Assembly (NCBI GenBank): GCA_937872515.1
Contig: CALMSX010000115.1
Coordinates: forward strand, 119,849 to 183,848
Source of the DNA: an uncultured Bacteroidota bacterium
GTDB lineage: Bacteria; Bacteroidota; Bacteroidia; Chitinophagales; Saprospiraceae
Length of the DNA: 64,000 nucleotides
Reading direction: 5' to 3'
This document shows positions 9,399 through 17,668 of the stretch, one piece after another; position 1 is the first letter of the stretch, and each line of letters starts with the position of its first letter. Made by a program: the position numbers and the translations under genes. The notes under the pieces were generated by a model. The model was not told the DNA's origin. It saw only the letters and a program-made list of their open reading frames with translations, and searched no databases.

Positions 9399-9718
9399 TT
9401 GAAATTGTGTTAATTGCAGTCAGGTGGCAAAGATAACAAAGCTTGTTTGGATTTTTTGCCCTGTCAGAAAATGAATCGAACTTTTGGCTGGGGAAAAGAG
9501 AAGTCATCAAAATCAGGTAAATGAATGACCCGAAAGGGGATATTTTGAGAAGAAGGGGGAGGGTAGAAAGAAATCAGATAGTCGCTCAAGGTCAATGAAT
9601 TATTTTCAAAATTTTTGTTTTAAATATCAAAAAAAACCTTACCTTTGCACTTCCTTTGGAAAAAGTGTATTATAAACAGTTGAATTTTAAAGAATTAAAC
9701 ATAAAATTTTAGGGACCA
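9399..9718. other. Divergent intergenic region upstream of the str operon
   Basis: About 320 bp. It holds the rpsL promoter (described separately), a polypurine run at about 9545-9575 (G/A only apart from one T) and a minus-strand -7-like TATCTTTG (9435-9428) for the hydrolase. The rpsL leader after the promoter is about 65 nt, A/T-rich, without a strong hairpin or Shine-Dalgarno sequence. No small gene or RNA was recognised. Confidence 0.5.
9614..9647 (+). promoter_or_regulatory. Promoter of the rpsL-rpsG-fusA operon
   Basis: The -33 box TTTG (9614-9617) and -7 box TACCTTTG (9640-9647) are separated by 22 nt, matching the Bacteroidota housekeeping consensus TTTG-N19-23-TAnnTTTG. The next base is C, giving the 9-mer TACCTTTGC shared with the rpsJ and rplP promoters. 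Confidence 0.75.
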
Positions 9719-10090
9719 ATGCCTACAATTAACCAATTAGTAAGAAAAGGTAGGACACAAATTGTGTCAAAATCAAAGTCGCGCGCACTTGATGCATGTC
9801 CACAAAAAAGGGGTGTTTGTACCAGGGTGTACACAACAACTCCTAAGAAACCAAACTCAGCATTGAGAAAGGTTGCCAAGGTGAGGTTGACAAACCAATT
9901 AGAGGTAATTTGTTACATTCCGGGTGAAGGACACAACCTTCAGGAGCACTCCATCGTGTTGGTGAGAGGTGGAAGGGTGAAAGATCTTCCGGGTGTACGT
10001 TACACCATCGTAAGGGGAGCACTCGACACCGCAGGTGTGAACAACCGTAAGAAGAGCCGTTCACAGTACGGAACAAAGAGGCCTAAATAA
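9719..10090 (+). CDS. rpsL: Small ribosomal subunit protein uS12
   Basis: 123 aa, full length. It forms part of the decoding centre of the 30S subunit. The conserved loop TTPKKPNSALRK (Lys43) and GGRVKDLPGVRY (Lys88, Asp89) are intact, so the residues mutated in classical streptomycin resistance are wild type. The Asp in KDLPG is the position that RimO methylthiolates in E. coli; whether that happens here is unknown. First gene of the str operon, with no rpoBC upstream. The start codon follows AGGGACC, which is only a weak SD-like element. Confidence 0.98.
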   Translation: MPTINQLVRKGRTQIVSKSKSRALDACPQKRGVCTRVYTTTPKKPNSALRKVAKVRLTNQLEVICYIPGEGHNLQEHSIVLVRGGRVKDLPGVRYTIVRGALDTAGVNNRKKSRSQYGTKRPK

Positions 10091-10119
10091 TTAATTGACA
10101 ATTTTATTTTGATCATACA

Positions 10120-10587
10120 ATGAGAAAAAGGAAACCAAAAAAGAGAGTAATTGCACCAGATCCAAGATACGGAGATCCTGTTGTTACCCAGTTTGTCAAC
10201 AATATGATGTGGGAAGGTAAAAAATCTACCACTTTTCATATTTTCTATGAAGCAATGGATAAGATCCAGGAAAAGACCGGTGATAACCCACACGAAATCT
10301 GGCGCAAAGCATTGGACAATGCAATGCCACAGGTAGAAGTGAGAAGCAAACGTATTGGTGGTGCCAACTTCCAGATCCCTACTGAAATCAGGGCTGAAAG
10401 AAGGGTATCTATTGGTATGAAATGGCTGGTTAGGTTCTCCAGAGAGCGCAGTGGTAAAGGGATGGCTGAAAAACTTTCAGCTGAACTGATTGCAGCAGCG
10501 AAAGGTGAAGGAGCAGCAGTAAAAAGGAAAGAAGATACGCACAGAATGGCTGAAGCCAACAGAGCGTTTGCACACTTCCGTTCATAA
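10120..10587 (+). CDS. rpsG: Small ribosomal subunit protein uS7
   Basis: 155 aa, the usual bacterial length. It nucleates assembly of the 30S head and contacts the E-site tRNA. The conserved basic N-terminus (MRKRKPKKR) and the C-terminal segment KRKEDTHRMAEANRAFAHFR are typical. It lies 29 bp after rpsL and 44 bp before fusA, so it is the middle gene of the operon. Confidence 0.98.
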   Translation: MRKRKPKKRVIAPDPRYGDPVVTQFVNNMMWEGKKSTTFHIFYEAMDKIQEKTGDNPHEIWRKALDNAMPQVEVRSKRIGGANFQIPTEIRAERRVSIGMKWLVRFSRERSGKGMAEKLSAELIAAAKGEGAAVKRKEDTHRMAEANRAFAHFRS

Positions 10588-10631
10588 TCTCTTTTTTTAA
10601 CAACCTTAAATAATCATAGCTAAAATCAAAA

Positions 10632-12767
10632 ATGGCTAAAGATCTTAAATATACTAGAAATATTGGTATTGCCGCCCACATCGATGCAGGTAAAACCACC
10701 ACCACTGAGCGTATCCTCTATTATACGGGGGTAAGTCACAAAATTGGTGAGGTTCACGATGGAGCAGCTACCATGGACTGGATGGAGCAAGAACAGGAAA
10801 GAGGTATTACCATTACTTCAGCAGCAACCAAAGCTGCCTGGAACTGGAGAGGTACCGACTTTACCTTCAACATCATCGATACTCCGGGTCACGTTGACTT
10901 TACAGTAGAAGTAAACCGTTCCCTCCGTGTATTGGATGGTCTGGTATTCTTATTCTGTGCAGTATCCGGTGTTGAACCACAATCAGAAACCAACTGGCGT
11001 TTGGCAGACAACTACCGCGTACCAAGGATTGGTTTTGTAAATAAAATGGACCGTTCCGGTGCTAACTTCTTTGAAGTAGTAAAGGACGTAAAAGATAAGT
11101 TGGGTACCCTGGCTATTCCTCTTCAGGTGCCAATCGGCGAAGAAGAGCGTTTCAAAGGTGTTGTTGATTTGATTACCAACAAAGCCATCATTTGGAATGA
11201 AGCTGATCAGGGTATGACTTTTGATGAAATTCCAATTCCTGATGACTTGGTTGCAGTAGTAGCAGAGTGGAGAGAAAAATTGCTCGAAGCCATTGCTGAA
11301 TACGATGAGACCCTGATGGAAAAATTCTTCGAAGATCCTAACTCCATCGGTCAGGCAGAAATGGAAGCAGCCATTCGTGCAGCTGTGTGCGATTTCAAAT
11401 TCGTACCTATGATGTGTGGTTCTGCCTTCAAAAACAAAGGAGTTCAGGCTGTATTGGATGCAGTTTGTTCATTCTTACCTAGTCCTTTGGATGTACCTCC
11501 TGTAAAAGGAACCAATCCTAAGACTGACAAAGAAGAAATCAGAAAACCGGATACCAACGAACCATTCACCGCCCTCGCATTCAAAATTGCAACTGACCCT
11601 TATGTAGGTCGTCTTTGCTTTATGCGTGTTTATTCAGGAGCATTGGATGCTGGTTCTTATATCTTAAATACAAGATCCGACAGCAAAGAAAGGATTTCAA
11701 GGCTTTACCAGATGCATGCCAACAAGCAGAATGCCATCGACAGGGTAGAAGCTGGAGACATTGCTGCGGGTGTAGGTTTTAAAGACATCCGTACAGGGGA
11801 TACCCTTTGTGCAGAAGGTCACCCCATCATTTTGGAATCAATGGTTTTCCCTGAGCCGGTTATTGGTATCGCGGTTGAGCCAAAGAGCCAGAAAGACCTT
11901 GATAAACTCGGAATGGCCCTTGCCAAATTGGCGGAGGAAGATCCTACTTTCCGTGTAAAATATGATGACGAAACCAATCAGACGGTAATCAGTGGTATGG
12001 GTGAACTTCACCTTGAAATCATTGTAGACCGTTTGAGAAGAGAATTCAAAGTTGAATGCAACCAGGGAGCACCTCAGGTATCTTATAAAGAAGCATTGAC
12101 AACCACCGTAGATCACACAGAGCGTTTGAAAAAACAATCGGGTGGTTCGGGTCTCTTTGCCCAAATGTCTTTCGAACTCGGCCCTGCTGATGAGAAGTTT
12201 TTGGAAAGCGACGAATTTAAGAGTGGTAAGACCAAGTTGCAGTTTGTCAATGATATTTTCGGAGGTTCTGTACCTAAGGAATACCATGCATCCATTGTTA
12301 AAGGATTCAACTCTATGATGGACAATGGCATTCTTGCCGGTTACAACATAGACAGCATGAAGGTAAGACTTTATGATGGTCAGACCCACGCTGTGGATAG
12401 TAAGCCTTTGGCGTTCGAATTGTGTGCCAAAGAGGGCTTTAAGGAAGCAGCGAAGAAGTGTAATCCTGTATTGTTGGAGCCAATCATGAAATTGGAGGTA
12501 GTTTCACCAGATGAATACACAGGAGCCGTAATTGGTGACTTGAACAGAAGGAGGGGCTTGCCTAAAGGGCAGGAGCAAAGAGCCGGTGGAGCCATCTCTA
12601 TCCAGGCAGAAGTGCCTCTGGCTGAAATGTTTGGTTATGTAACTGAGTTGCGTACCATCACCTCAGGAAGGGCCAACAGTACGATGGAATTTTCGCATTA
12701 TGCCGCAGCACCCAAGAACGTGGCGGAGGCAGTTATAGCCAAATCCAAGGGTGCGGTAAAAGCTTGA
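10632..12767 (+). CDS. fusA: Translation elongation factor G
   Basis: 711 aa GTPase that drives ribosomal translocation. GTP-binding motifs are all present: G1 AHIDAGKT (15-22), G2 RGIT (58-61), G3 DTPGH (83-87) and G4 NKMD (137-140). The domain IV tip region and the C-terminal HYAAAP..VAEAVIAK end are intact, so this is a full-length canonical EF-G rather than a TetM-like protection protein. Unlike the E. coli str operon no tuf gene follows; the operon ends here with a terminator. Confidence 0.97.
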   Translation: MAKDLKYTRNIGIAAHIDAGKTTTTERILYYTGVSHKIGEVHDGAATMDWMEQEQERGITITSAATKAAWNWRGTDFTFNIIDTPGHVDFTVEVNRSLRVLDGLVFLFCAVSGVEPQSETNWRLADNYRVPRIGFVNKMDRSGANFFEVVKDVKDKLGTLAIPLQVPIGEEERFKGVVDLITNKAIIWNEADQGMTFDEIPIPDDLVAVVAEWREKLLEAIAEYDETLMEKFFEDPNSIGQAEMEAAIRAAVCDFKFVPMMCGSAFKNKGVQAVLDAVCSFLPSPLDVPPVKGTNPKTDKEEIRKPDTNEPFTALAFKIATDPYVGRLCFMRVYSGALDAGSYILNTRSDSKERISRLYQMHANKQNAIDRVEAGDIAAGVGFKDIRTGDTLCAEGHPIILESMVFPEPVIGIAVEPKSQKDLDKLGMALAKLAEEDPTFRVKYDDETNQTVISGMGELHLEIIVDRLRREFKVECNQGAPQVSYKEALTTTVDHTERLKKQSGGSGLFAQMSFELGPADEKFLESDEFKSGKTKLQFVNDIFGGSVPKEYHASIVKGFNSMMDNGILAGYNIDSMKVRLYDGQTHAVDSKPLAFELCAKEGFKEAAKKCNPVLLEPIMKLEVVSPDEYTGAVIGDLNRRRGLPKGQEQRAGGAISIQAEVPLAEMFGYVTELRTITSGRANSTMEFSHYAAAPKNVAEAVIAKSKGAVKA

Positions 12768-12780
12768 TAATGAAGAAATT

Positions 12781-12813
12781 GCCCCGACGACCATTCGCCG
12801 GGGCATATTTTTT
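12781..12813 (+). terminator. Intrinsic terminator after fusA
   Basis: The stem GCCCCG (12781-12786) pairs with CGGGGC (12799-12804), and an inner CGA/TCG pairing extends it. The tract ATATTTTTT follows at once. It ends the rpsL-rpsG-fusA transcript before the rpsJ promoter. Confidence 0.85.
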
Positions 12814-12843
12814 GTATATAAAACGATTTTTTTTAAAAAATAA

Positions 12844-12874
12844 TTTGGCTGTTTGAGTATTTTCACTACCTTTG
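12844..12874 (+). promoter_or_regulatory. Promoter of the S10-spc-alpha supercluster
   Basis: TTTG (12844-12847), a 19-nt spacer and TACCTTTG (12867-12874), followed by CAGCC. This is a near-perfect Bacteroidota promoter and lies directly after the fusA terminator, leaving a leader of only ~25-30 nt before rpsJ. Confidence 0.8.
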
Positions 12875-12909
12875 CAGCCGCTTATAAAAAGTAATTTTAA
12901 ATAAGGGTT

Positions 12910-13218
12910 ATGAATCAAAAAATTAGGATCAAGCTTTGTTCTTACGACCACAACCTGGTTGACAAGAGTACAGAGAAGATCGTAAAAACAGTTAAGAATA
13001 GTGGGGCCGTAATTTCGGGCCCGATTCCGCTGCCCACTGATAAAGAGATCTTTACCGTGTTGCGTTCACCGCACGTCAATAAGAAATCTCGTGAGCAGTT
13101 CCAATTGCGTACCCACAAAAGATTGATCGAGATTTTCACGCCTACCCAAAAGACGGTCGACGCACTCTCAAAGTTGGAACTTCCCAGTGGAGTGGACATC
13201 CAGGTCAAATTAACTTAA
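12910..13218 (+). CDS. rpsJ: Small ribosomal subunit protein uS10
   Basis: 102 aa, complete. It is a component of the 30S head; in E. coli it is also NusE, the antitermination partner of NusB. The conserved segment KIRIKLCSYDHNLVD opens the protein and LPSGVDIQVK closes it. First gene of the long S10-type operon. The gap of 67 bp to rplC is unusually long for this cluster and holds a hairpin. Confidence 0.97.
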   Translation: MNQKIRIKLCSYDHNLVDKSTEKIVKTVKNSGAVISGPIPLPTDKEIFTVLRSPHVNKKSREQFQLRTHKRLIEIFTPTQKTVDALSKLELPSGVDIQVKLT

Positions 13219-13237
13219 TTTATTTTAAACAACAGGG

Positions 13238-13254
13238 TGCAGTAGGCTGCTGCA
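13238..13254 (+). other. Stem-loop between rpsJ and rplC
   Basis: TGCAGTA (13238-13244) pairs with TGCTGCA (13248-13254) around a GGC loop, seven base pairs including one G-U. No U-tract follows, so it is not a simple terminator. A regulatory or RNA-processing role is inference. Confidence 0.4.
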
Positions 13255-13285
13255 TTCTTCATTATTTGCGCCAAAATTATAAACT

Positions 13286-13906
13286 ATGAATGGTTTAATT
13301 GGTAAAAAAATTGGTATGACCAGCATTTTCGATGCTGAGGGAAAGTACATCGCAGTTACTGTGGTGGAAGCTACACCTAACGTCGTCACCCAGGTAAAGA
13401 CCGTCGATTCCGATGGTTACAACTCAGTGCAGTTGGCTTTTGGTGAAGCGAAAGAGAAGAACACCTCAAATCAGATGATGGGTCATTTCAAGAAAGCGGG
13501 AACTACTCCTAAGAGGAAAGTAGCTGAATTCCGCGATTTCGCGATCTCAAAATCATTGGGTGACACCATTGCTATTGATGAGGTATTTACCGAAGGAGAT
13601 AAAATCAGAGCGGTAGGTACATCCAAAGGTAAGGGTTTCCAGGGGGTTGTAAAACGTCACGGCTTTAGTGGGGTAGGTGAGTCCACCCACGGTCAGCACA
13701 ACCGTTTGAGAGCTCCGGGTTCCATCGGTGCCTCTGCTTACCCTTCAAAGGTATTCAAAGGTCTCAGAATGGCGGGTCGTATGGGTAACGATAAGGTTAC
13801 TGTAAAAAACCTTAGGATTGCAAAATTGCTTCCTGAAAAAAATCTGATCCTGGTTAAGGGAGCTATTCCCGGTCATAACGGATCTTTTGTTGTACTAGAA
13901 AAGTAA
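13286..13906 (+). CDS. rplC: Large ribosomal subunit protein uL3
   Basis: 206 aa. An early-assembling 50S protein whose central extension reaches toward the peptidyl transferase centre. It starts MNGLIGKKIGMTSIF and carries the conserved STHGQHNRLRAPGSIG region. Where E. coli has the PrmB-methylated Gln after GSIG, this protein has Ala (GSIGAS), so that modification is not expected here. 6 bp separate it from rplD. Confidence 0.97.
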   Translation: MNGLIGKKIGMTSIFDAEGKYIAVTVVEATPNVVTQVKTVDSDGYNSVQLAFGEAKEKNTSNQMMGHFKKAGTTPKRKVAEFRDFAISKSLGDTIAIDEVFTEGDKIRAVGTSKGKGFQGVVKRHGFSGVGESTHGQHNRLRAPGSIGASAYPSKVFKGLRMAGRMGNDKVTVKNLRIAKLLPEKNLILVKGAIPGHNGSFVVLEK

Positions 13907-13912
13907 GGCCAG

Positions 13913-14530
13913 ATGAGAATAGATGTATTAAATTCAAATGGACAATCTACAGGCAGATCAATCGAACTACCTGATGCAATCTTTGGCATAGAGCCTAATG
14001 AACACGCCATGTATTTGGCAGTTAAACAGTTCAACGCTGCTCAACGTCAGGGTACACACAAATCGAAAGAAAAGTGGGAAATCGCAAGAACAACCAAAAA
14101 ATTCAAGCGCCAAAAGGGTACCGGTGGTGCCAGAGCTGGTTCTTTGAAGTCACCTACCGTTAAAGGTGGTGGCAGGGCTTTTGGTCCAAGGCCAAGAGAC
14201 TACGATTTCTCTTTGAATAAAAAAGTGAGAAAACTGGCCAGGTACTCAGCCCTTTCTTTGAAAGCGCAGAATGGTAAGTTAAAAGTAGTTGAAGATATCA
14301 ACTATGATGCTCCAAAAACCAAATCATTTGCAGGCGTAATGAAAGGTTTGGGCGTAAGCGATGTTAAAAATGCATTGATTGTACTTCCAGATTATAATGA
14401 AAATGTTTATCTGTCAGGCAGAAACATTGAAAATGCCAGAATGATGAATGTGAAAGATGTCAATACCTTCGAAGTGTTGCACGCAACCGACATGGTATTG
14501 TTTGAAAGCGCAGTTGCTAAATTTGTTTAA
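13913..14530 (+). CDS. rplD: Large ribosomal subunit protein uL4
   Basis: 205 aa, normal length. It lines the nascent-peptide exit tunnel with its extended loop; the loop sequence KKFKRQKGTGGARAGSLKSPTVKGG is clearly present. In E. coli L4 also autoregulates its operon through the S10 leader; the very short rpsJ leader here makes that mechanism unlikely. Confidence 0.97.
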   Translation: MRIDVLNSNGQSTGRSIELPDAIFGIEPNEHAMYLAVKQFNAAQRQGTHKSKEKWEIARTTKKFKRQKGTGGARAGSLKSPTVKGGGRAFGPRPRDYDFSLNKKVRKLARYSALSLKAQNGKLKVVEDINYDAPKTKSFAGVMKGLGVSDVKNALIVLPDYNENVYLSGRNIENARMMNVKDVNTFEVLHATDMVLFESAVAKFV

Positions 14531-14554
14531 TCCAGGCCTCAACACGTAATAGTC

Positions 14555-14857
14555 ATGGCAAAAGATATCATCATCAAACCCATCATCTCGGAGAAAGCCG
14601 AGAAGATTTCAGGAAAGCTGAATCAGTATGCTTTTCTGGTAGACAAAGGCGCCAATAAGCTGGAAATACACAAAGCCTTTTCTGCAATGTTTCCGGATGT
14701 TACCGTAAATGGTGTTAATACCATGGTAAATCCAGGCAAAGTAAAGGTAAGAAATACCAAATCAGGCATTATCAGAGGAAGGGTATCATCGGTTAAAAAA
14801 GCCGTTATTACCCTTGCTGCAGGCGATACGCTTGATATTTATGGATCAGAAGAATAA
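14555..14857 (+). CDS. rplW: Large ribosomal subunit protein uL23
   Basis: 100 aa. It sits at the tunnel exit and docks trigger factor and SRP. The opening IIIKPIISEKAEKISG and the segment VNTMVNPGKVKVRNTKSG are characteristic. Located 24 bp after rplD and 20 bp before rplB, as in other S10 operons. Confidence 0.96.
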   Translation: MAKDIIIKPIISEKAEKISGKLNQYAFLVDKGANKLEIHKAFSAMFPDVTVNGVNTMVNPGKVKVRNTKSGIIRGRVSSVKKAVITLAAGDTLDIYGSEE

Positions 14858-14877
14858 GTTGTTTAAATACTTTAACT

Positions 14878-15717
14878 ATGGGTATTAAAAAATTTAAACC
14901 AGTAACCCCGGGTACAAGATTCAGGACAGGAAACTCCTTCACAGAGTTGACTACCGGAAACAATCCGGTTAAAAGCCTGACAGCAGGTAAAGGAGCTACC
15001 GGTGGTCGTAACCACGATGGTAAAATGACCATGAGACAGATCGGTGGCGGTCACAAAAAGAAGTACAGGGTTATTGACTTCAAACGTGATAAAGAAAACG
15101 TTCCGGGCAAAATTGCCACCATTGAATACGATCCCAACAGGACTGCATTTATTGCATTGGTAGTTTATGCCGACGGTGAGAAGAGATATATCCTCGCTCC
15201 GGATAAAATCAAAGTGGGTGACGAAATCATGTCAGGTTCAGGAGCACTTCCCAACATTGGGCATGCCATGTACCTGAAAGATGTGCCACTCGGTTCTAGC
15301 ATCCACGCCATTGAGATGAATCCTGGAAAGGGAGCAGCTTTGGCAAGAAGTGCAGGAACTTATGGTATACTTACCGGTAGAGAAGGAAAATATGCAGTTA
15401 TCAAAATGCCATCATCAGAAGTGAGAAGGGTATTGTTGAGCTGTAAAGCAACAATGGGTGTTGTATCAAACCCAGACCATGGTCAGGAAGAACTCGGTAA
15501 AGCGGGTAGAAAGAGATGGTTGGGAGCAAGACCACGTGTAAGAGGGGTTGCGATGAACCCTGTAGATCACCCGATGGGTGGTGGTGAAGGTAGGGCGTCT
15601 GGAGGACACCCGGTTTCGAGAACAGGTATTATGGCCAAGGGTCAGAAAACCAGGAATCCAAACAAGCCTTCCAACAAATTTATCATCAGCAGAAGAAAAT
15701 CTAAAAAAGCAAATTAA
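14878..15717 (+). CDS. rplB: Large ribosomal subunit protein uL2
   Basis: 279 aa, near the usual 273-280. It binds 23S rRNA close to the peptidyl transferase centre and is needed for subunit joining. The C-terminal motif AMNPVDHPMGGGEGR retains the functionally important His of DHP. The basic tail RRKSKKAN is typical. ATG at 14878; rpsS begins 5 bp after the stop. Confidence 0.97.
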   Translation: MGIKKFKPVTPGTRFRTGNSFTELTTGNNPVKSLTAGKGATGGRNHDGKMTMRQIGGGHKKKYRVIDFKRDKENVPGKIATIEYDPNRTAFIALVVYADGEKRYILAPDKIKVGDEIMSGSGALPNIGHAMYLKDVPLGSSIHAIEMNPGKGAALARSAGTYGILTGREGKYAVIKMPSSEVRRVLLSCKATMGVVSNPDHGQEELGKAGRKRWLGARPRVRGVAMNPVDHPMGGGEGRASGGHPVSRTGIMAKGQKTRNPNKPSNKFIISRRKSKKAN

Positions 15718-15722
15718 TCGTC

Positions 15723-15986
15723 ATGGCAAGATCCATAAAAAAAGGCCCATACGTATTTCACAAGCTGCTTGACAAAGTCAACAAAGCGAATGAATCCAGT
15801 AAAAAAGGTGTTATCAAGACCTGGTCAAGGGCGTCAATGATTACGCCGAACATGGTAGGTCTTACCATCGCGGTACACAATGGCAAGTCCTTCATCCCTG
15901 TTTTTGTAACGGAAAACATGGTTGGACACAAGTTGGGTGAATTTGCTCCAACGCGTACATTTAAAGGTCACTCAGGAAACAGATAA
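15723..15986 (+). CDS. rpsS: Small ribosomal subunit protein uS19
   Basis: 87 aa, 30S head protein that partners S13. It opens MARSIKKGPYV and has the conserved ending GEFAPTRTFKGHSG. A single ATG fits the family alignment. Lies between rplB and rplV as expected. Confidence 0.97.
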   Translation: MARSIKKGPYVFHKLLDKVNKANESSKKGVIKTWSRASMITPNMVGLTIAVHNGKSFIPVFVTENMVGHKLGEFAPTRTFKGHSGNR

Positions 15987-16009
15987 TAAACACAGTAAAC
16001 ACGCAAAAT

Positions 16010-16366
16010 ATGGAAGCTGTTGCTAAACTAAAAAACTGCCCTATGTCCCCTCGTAAGATGAGACTCGTGGTAGACATCATCAGAGGTAAATCGGTAAACG
16101 ATGCCCTCAGCATCCTCAAATACACAAAGAACGAAGGTGCGATGTGGGTTGAGAAGCTGTTGTTATCAGCTGTTGCCAACTGGGAAAACAAAAATGAGGG
16201 TCAGAGCCCGGAAGATGCAGATCTTTTTGTGAAAACTGCTTTCGTTGACGGTGGTAGCGTTTTAAAACGTTTCCAGCCGGCTCCTCAGGGTAGGGCACAC
16301 AGGATCCGTAAAAGAATGAACCACGTTACCCTTGTGGTGGATGGTAAAACCACCGTTGAGGCATAA
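16010..16366 (+). CDS. rplV: Large ribosomal subunit protein uL22
   Basis: 118 aa. Its beta-hairpin lines the exit tunnel next to L4. Conserved features: SPRKMRLVVDIIRGK near the N-terminus and RFQPAPQGRAHRIRKRMNHVTLVV, the hairpin and C-terminal strand. No insertion or deletion is visible in the hairpin where macrolide-resistance changes occur. Confidence 0.97.
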   Translation: MEAVAKLKNCPMSPRKMRLVVDIIRGKSVNDALSILKYTKNEGAMWVEKLLLSAVANWENKNEGQSPEDADLFVKTAFVDGGSVLKRFQPAPQGRAHRIRKRMNHVTLVVDGKTTVEA

Positions 16367-16393
16367 ATTATCAAGCATAATCAAAATTAATCC

Positions 16394-17164
16394 ATGGGTC
16401 AGAAGACAAATCCAATTGGCAATAGGTTAGGAATCATCAAGGGATGGGATTCCAGCTGGTTTGGTGGCAAAGATTTCGCATTAAAAGTGGTAGAAGATGA
16501 AAAAATCCGCAACTACTTAAATGCCAGGATATCAAAAGGCGGTATTGCCAAGATTGTGATAGAAAGGACACTGAAAAGAGTGACGGTAACCATCAACACT
16601 TCACGTCCGGGAATTATCATTGGTAAAGGTGGTCAGGAAGTAGACAAGATCAAAGAAGAGTTGAAAAAACTCACCAATAAAGATGTTCAAATCAACATTG
16701 TAGAAATCCGTAAACCAGAATTGGATGCGGCTATTGTTGGAGAGACCATCGCAAAACAAATCGAAAGCAGGATCAACTACCGTCGTGCCATTAAAATGGC
16801 TATCCAGTCCAGCATGAGGGCAGGAGCAGAAGGTATCAAAGTCAGGGTCAGTGGTCGTTTGAACGGCTCAGATATGGCCAGGACCGAAGAATACAAAGAG
16901 GGTAGAACCCCATTGCACACATTCAGAGCTGATATCGACTATGTAATCGCCGAAGCTTTGACCGTTTATGGATTGATTGGCTTAAAAGTATGGATCTGTA
17001 AAGGAGAAGTACTGGGTAAAAGAGACCTTTCTCCCAATGTTGGAGTTGAAAAGAAAGCCGTAGGAGGCGGAATGGACCGTGATCGCGGATCAGACAGAAG
17101 GAGAGAAGGCGGTCGTGACGGCGGTGGAAGAGACGGCGGACAAGGCAGAAAGAAAAAGAGATAA
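16394..17164 (+). CDS. rpsC: Small ribosomal subunit protein uS3 with Gly/Asp/Arg-rich tail
   Basis: 256 aa, longer than the ~230 aa of E. coli S3. It forms part of the mRNA entry tunnel helicase with S4 and S5. The KH domain motif GIIIGKGGQEVDKIKEEL is intact, as is the C-terminal S3 domain (VYGLIGLKVWICKGEVLG). After about residue 215 a low-complexity tail of G, D and R repeats (RDGGGRDGG) ends in RKKKR. The tail is RGG-like and probably disordered; its function is unknown. The next promoter overlaps the region just after the stop. Confidence 0.97.
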   Translation: MGQKTNPIGNRLGIIKGWDSSWFGGKDFALKVVEDEKIRNYLNARISKGGIAKIVIERTLKRVTVTINTSRPGIIIGKGGQEVDKIKEELKKLTNKDVQINIVEIRKPELDAAIVGETIAKQIESRINYRRAIKMAIQSSMRAGAEGIKVRVSGRLNGSDMARTEEYKEGRTPLHTFRADIDYVIAEALTVYGLIGLKVWICKGEVLGKRDLSPNVGVEKKAVGGGMDRDRGSDRRREGGRDGGGRDGGQGRKKKR

Positions 17165-17192
17165 TTGAATTAAGAAAATATTCGTACCTTTG
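17165..17192 (+). promoter_or_regulatory. Internal promoter between rpsC and rplP
   Basis: TTG (17165-17167), a 17-nt spacer and TACCTTTG (17185-17192), again followed by C. The -7 box is identical to those of rpsL and rpsJ and is followed by a ~35-nt leader before rplP. The -33 part is less perfect than in the other two. Confidence 0.6.
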
Positions 17193-17233
17193 CCGAACTT
17201 TTCAAAAAAGGGTAGGCAACAAATAAATTAACC

Positions 17234-17653
17234 ATGTTACAACCTAAAAGAACCAAATATAGGAAGCAGCACAAAGGCAGGATCAAGGGAAATGCAGGAA
17301 GAGGTTATACCATTGACTTCGGATCATTTGCTCTGAAATCCCTCGATGCAGGCAGGTTAACAAGCCGCCAGATCGAGTCAGCCAGGATTGCCCTTACCAG
17401 GTACATGAAAAGGGAAGGAAAGGTGTGGATTCGGGTTTTCCCTGATAAGCCAATCACTGCAAAACCTGCAGAAGTGAGGATGGGTAAGGGTAAAGGAGCA
17501 CTGGATCACTGGGTGGCAATCATTAAGCCAGGTACCATCATGTTCGAAATTGATGGAGTTCCATCTGAAACAGCTCGTGAAGCACTCAGATTGGCTGCTC
17601 AAAAGTTGCCGGTACTTACCAGTTTTGTTATTAGGCCAGATTATGCAGAATAA
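17234..17653 (+). CDS. rplP: Large ribosomal subunit protein uL16
   Basis: 139 aa, canonical. It positions the A-site tRNA acceptor arm and helps organise the peptidyl transferase region. It opens MLQPKRTKYRKQHKGR and includes RMGKGKGALDHWVA, the most conserved loop. It is preceded by a 69-bp gap containing a promoter, unlike the tight spacing elsewhere in the operon. Confidence 0.97.
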   Translation: MLQPKRTKYRKQHKGRIKGNAGRGYTIDFGSFALKSLDAGRLTSRQIESARIALTRYMKREGKVWIRVFPDKPITAKPAEVRMGKGKGALDHWVAIIKPGTIMFEIDGVPSETAREALRLAAQKLPVLTSFVIRPDYAE

Positions 17654-17668
17654 TTAAATAACAGCAAG

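Noticed and set aside
9545..9575. Polypurine tract upstream of rpsL as a functional element
   Set aside because: It lies well before the promoter and may simply be composition; nothing in the sequence shows a function.
11838..12389. 183-codon minus-strand frame opposite fusA
   Set aside because: Antisense shadow of a highly conserved gene, biased codon use of the sense strand explains it, and the translation matches nothing.
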